Assembly: GCA_963932145.1 (NCBI GenBank)
Contig: OZ010588.1
Span: 103,351,577-103,415,576, forward strand
DNA from: Acanthosepion lycidas
Lineage: Eukaryota; Mollusca; Cephalopoda; Sepiida; Sepiidae
Reading direction: 5' to 3'
Length of the DNA: 64,000 bases
The notes beneath the pieces were generated by a model that worked only from the letters and a program-made list of their open reading frames with translations, was not told the origin of the DNA and searched no databases. Both the position numbers and the translations under genes were made by a program. Shown here one piece after another: positions 60,365-64,000 of this stretch. Each line of letters begins with the position of its first letter. Position 1 is the first letter of the stretch.

Positions 60365-60688
60365 TGTTAGGGGACCTTACCCATAATAACATAATGGACT
60401 ATTCCATACGTAATAAATACTGCGCCTCAAGAGGAAGCAGAGAGTTCAGTCTGAAGTCTGGAGTGATGTCCGTCAGAAGTCTGTCAGTCAGTCGAGTCAG
60501 AGGCAGGCCGAAACAGTCGTGGTCAGACAATTACTACTAAACCTGATTGTTCATACTAACACTTTTCTACCTCTCTGTATATATTCCCGTTTGTAATATA
60601 TCTGTGTTATTCCATATCTGTATTCGAGTTCTTCTTTATTGGTTCTACCTTGGACTATCACCATGGTACAAGGAACCGGACCATAACA
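60365..60688. mobile_element. Probable solo LTR
   Basis: 324 bp beginning TGTTAGGGGACC and ending GGACCATAACA, giving a TGTTA/TAACA terminal inverted repeat with TG...CA ends. It is GC-richer than its surroundings and contains a TATATATT motif. No internal region or second LTR is nearby, so it is read as a solo LTR fossil, possibly Gypsy-type. A target duplication is not evident. Confidence 0.5.
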
Positions 60689-60989
60689 CACACACATGTG
60701 TATATATATAAAATGATGGCTGCCACCTTGTAGTCAAGTATAATCATCATGATATCTTTGTAAAACTTAGTTGTGCTTTAAACAGATATGGCTCTTTTTT
60801 GAAATCAAGTAAACTTTTAAAACCTATGACACAAAGTTGGTATACATGAGACATGTTAATTTTGTTCTCATTATTTCATGGCTGTTCGTATATTTTTTCA
60901 GCCCAACAGCTGACTTTCAAACTTTTCCACAAATGTGACAAATTCTCAGTACTTGATACCATTTTATTGTTGCCAGTGCTCCGGTAATT

Positions 60990-61500
60990 TCTATTTAATC
61001 ATTTCAACACAAGCAAAGCAATAAAAACCAGTAGGATGCAAGGGGTTACTCAGTGTGAAAAAAAACAGAGGACAATAAAAGAACAGCTTTCACAGAGACA
61101 GATGATCATTAATATTGGATTTAATTTTTTGAAGATGATAGTTTACAGGAAAGCGGGAAGCCAGAAGAGATTTTACAAGAGAGAAGTGCGAGACAAGAAA
61201 GTATTAGCATAGAACTTATAGTTACATCTAGTAATTTCAAAAGTGAATAATAATGAGACGTATCTGCTAATCTAGTTCTGTGCTTAAATTCAATTAAGTC
61301 AAGCCACCAACAAGGAAAACTCATCAAAACAATTACTGTGAAAATATTTATAAAAGAAACTACATAATGGTGATGGGAAAGTGACTGAAGCCAAAATACA
61401 AAGTCAGGACAGATTACATTAGCAATTCTTCTTTGGATATTGTCAAGAATCTCTAAACACATAGTAGGAGCAATAGACCAAAAGGTTATTAAACATGATT
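60990..61500 (-). mobile_element. CR1/Jockey-like LINE 3' end
   Basis: The minus-strand frame from 61462 reads LEILDNIQRRIANVICPDFVFWLQSLSHHHYVVSFINIF, matching LDKVQRRIxNLIGPDLxxxLxSLSHRRNVASLSLFY. It continues with LIEFKHRTRLADTSHYYS, matching FKRSTRLASRSHxY. The 3' UTR and end near 60993 match the copy at 5703. The copy is 5'-truncated, with several substitutions but a largely continuous frame. Confidence 0.8.
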
Positions 61501-61509
61501 AATAAAGAG

Positions 61510-62740
61510 CAGGTTTATTTTAGAGGCATTACAATCTCACACACACACTACAAAAATTAAAAATGTCCAACATGACTGTCACTAATGATACTGAAAAAAT
61601 AAGAATAAAAACTCCAATAAACCAATGTTTTCTGAATTTACTTGCTTACTCGGAGCATGTCTCACTAATAATAATTAACATGCATAGATTGGTTACATAA
61701 CCACATTATTATATCAATTAACTAGCCATTTATTTGATAATAGTTAAATTGCATATCATCAACCAATACAAAAAAAAATAAAAAAAAATAATGAAAACTG
61801 ACAAATCTTTCCCCATATACTAATAAAAATATAGCATATAAACTGTAAGCAACAACTATACCATATGAACTGTAAGAAATAACTACAAATATTAGACACA
61901 TTAAGCTTAAAAAATAAGCAATAAAATATTATCAAATTTAGGAACAAACATGATATATTTTATAAATAAAAAAAAAATTAAAACACACAACATAAACTGA
62001 GAAGATACTTGTATGAATGAAAAATTTCTGACCAAATACACACAATATATTTATATGGATAAAAAGAATTATGACAAAAGAATAAACTTTGACCTTTTTA
62101 TGTCAAAAATCAACAGTTAAAAATATATATAAAAAGACTGAATTCATACATATATCCTGAAAAATCAAGACCAGGATTATGTGACAAGAATGACAGCTAC
62201 TGTCCCATAAGAGAGTATATGAGAAGGAAAACTGGCTTTATTTATTATAGTTTTGTGTGTTAAATAGCACAGTTATATGCCAAAAGACTGAATGATTTTG
62301 ATAAATACCAAATTGTTATGGCCATAAAAATCAATTAAAACAAACTAAACATTTCTAATCTTGTATTCTTATGAGTTGTTACTAAAATAATGTTACATAT
62401 ATATATAATAACCTTATTCAATCAGTAAACTTTACATTAATCCCTGACCACTGACAATCCCTTTCTAATTATCAATGCATAATATACCATTTGAATAAAA
62501 AATAAAAAAAAAAAAAAAAAGCAAAATTCAATGGTTAAATCATTAAATTCCACTTTTCAGCTCTAATCCTACAAATTTAATTCACAGATTTTTGTGAATG
62601 ACCTTCACAGGCAGTTTTGATTGGATAACATTAATTAATAAAAATACTATTATTAAGAATGAGTTGTTACAAATTCTCCTGGGAGAGGGGAAGATGAGCT
62701 GTGGCATTTCTTCCTTCCAAAAATACCTCTAAGTTAAAAT
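61510..62740. other. AT-rich, nothing recognised
   Basis: No gene. TTAATCCCTGACCACTGACAA near 62437 resembles one end of the TTAA MITE at 3.9 kb, suggesting a fragment of that family. Confidence 0.45.
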
Positions 62741-62744
62741 ATTC

Positions 62745-62890
62745 ATTTTAGCATCTACTTCCTATATATGCTTTTAGTCTTTGCTAAGTTAGTATATAAG
62801 GTTAACCATTAGAAAGCATAAATGCAAATAGTCTATAGACATTTTAACATCTACTTACTTCCTATATGTGCTTTTAGTCTCTGCCATGTT
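62745..62890. repeat. Short tandem duplication, about 95 bp apart
   Basis: TTTTAGCATCTACTTCCTAT...GCTTTTAGTCT at 62747 recurs as TTTTAACATCTACTTACTTC...GCTTTTAGTCT at 62842. Non-coding. Confidence 0.6.
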
Positions 62891-62899
62891 GCTACAAAT

Positions 62900-63915
62900 G
62901 TAAATAGAATGTATGAAAATAAATATTCCTTAGATATTTTAGTATCTATATTCTTTTTAATATTAAAGGGGGCAAGATATGTTAAATCAGGCGTTCTAAT
63001 TGTTTTGATTTTGTATCAACAAATTGCATAAATATTATTTAATAGTTTATGCAACATTCAAAAATTGAAGCTTCCAAGTTTTCTATTTTCAGTAACCTCT
63101 TGTATATTAGTGACTTTATGGCTTTGCTTGGGGTGAAATGATTAAAAATAATTAGAATAGAAAAATAAATCAAAAAAATTACATATTGTAAATTTAATTA
63201 AAAATTGTGAAATCCAGTTATATTTTTGAGTGTGTTAAAACAGATGCTGAGTAAAGTAATTTGTACTTAATAAGAAACTGAGTGTGCAAATAATTTTAAC
63301 TGAAATATTTAAATCCTTACCATATTCCTTTATTCAAATATGCAGATGCTGTCCTGCCCACATTTTACCTCATTCCTTCAGATTAATGTCACATTTTATA
63401 ATGTAAGTCAATGTTTTCACAATAAAATTGGTATTAACCAATCAATTTTGGTAAAATTTTCAAGATATATTCATGTAATAAATACACTATGTGAATATGA
63501 AGTTATTTCTTAAAATTTTGCAATAACTTATTTGATAGCATGAGATTTAATTATGCAACTTGAAAGTTGCAACAAATTATAAATGGATATATATATAACA
63601 ATATAGGTTTATTTACTTTTAATTTCAGATACGAGTTGTGAGAAAGATTTAATCTTACTAGGGAAATAAGATTTGGAAAATTATTGAGTGATGGGAATAA
63701 AATATTGGAAAATTTTAATGCAGTTGAAGAGAGATCACAAAACAATCAAGAAATTGAAAACATTGGTAAAGTAAGAAAAAGAAAAAAAAATGATTCAACA
63801 AGGTCACAAAAAGAGATCTGAGAAATAGAGGCAATAAGCAAGAAAAGTGGATTGAAACACAAAAGAATACTTGGAGAAAAAGACGCAGAATATTAAGAAC
63901 ATTGACTAAAGACAT
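62900..63915. other. AT-rich, nothing recognised
   Basis: No gene or repeat recognised. Confidence 0.5.
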
Positions 63916-63917
63916 TA

Positions 63918-64000
63918 AGTCAGTTATGTGCCATGCGTGATACATGCTTAGGCAATCATGTATCTTTTGATACATGACTGACAAGACAGATTTTTTCCCG
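63918..64000 (-). mobile_element. SINE 3' end, cut by window edge
   Basis: It matches the left end of the SINE at 9328 over about 80 bp (TCAGTTATGTGCCATGC, ACATGCTTAGGCAATCATG, ATGACTGACAAG). It carries a perfect hairpin CATGTATC-TTTT-GATACATG. The rest lies beyond the window. Confidence 0.75.

Overview
The window looks like a piece of a large, AT-rich invertebrate nuclear genome, most likely a cephalopod mollusc such as an octopus. The clues are low GC and many homopolymer and (TA)n runs. There are also dispersed tRNA-derived SINEs, decayed LINEs of several clades, mariner-type MITEs, and only one convincing host coding locus in 64 kb. The species assignment is inference; no diagnostic housekeeping gene is present.

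The host locus is on the minus strand between about 33.6 and 30.3 kb. Its last coding exon (31294 to 30287) encodes 335 residues made of about 17 copies of an 18-residue unit, roughly S-L-[DE]-[RK]-[DE]-L-E-K-W followed by nine polar residues. The protein ends in the class I PDZ ligand ETSV. The exon has no Met before residue 200, so it must be spliced to upstream exons. A candidate upstream exon (32754 to 32550) has a strong GTGAGT donor in matching phase 0 and encodes a hydrophobic, membrane-anchor-like stretch followed by a basic linker. A possible first exon with a good start context lies at 32914 to 32856. A CpG-enriched stretch at 33.15 to 33.62 kb is a plausible promoter. The 16 kb downstream (30.3 to about 14 kb) is AT-rich, has no gene and few recognisable transposon copies, and could hold a very long 3' UTR.

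The left flank (0 to 14.3 kb) holds CR1/Jockey-like LINE 3' ends, tRNA SINEs, two near-palindromic mariner-type MITEs, two TTAA-flanked MITEs and an 0.84-kb fold-back element with internal direct repeats. The right flank (34.8 to 64 kb) holds more SINEs, a Craig/RTE-type LINE 3' end and a Penelope-like repeat with a hammerhead-like core. It also holds a broken Copia-type LTR element (43982 to 51355) whose 5' LTR is interrupted by an L1/Tx1-like LINE. Beyond that lie a 30-bp minisatellite, an RTE-type LINE fragment, a hAT transposase remnant, a third mariner-type MITE, a probable solo LTR, another CR1-like LINE 3' end and the start of a SINE cut by the window edge.

No tRNA, rRNA, CRISPR or operon-like structure was found. 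Most short open frames here are chance openings in AT-rich DNA.
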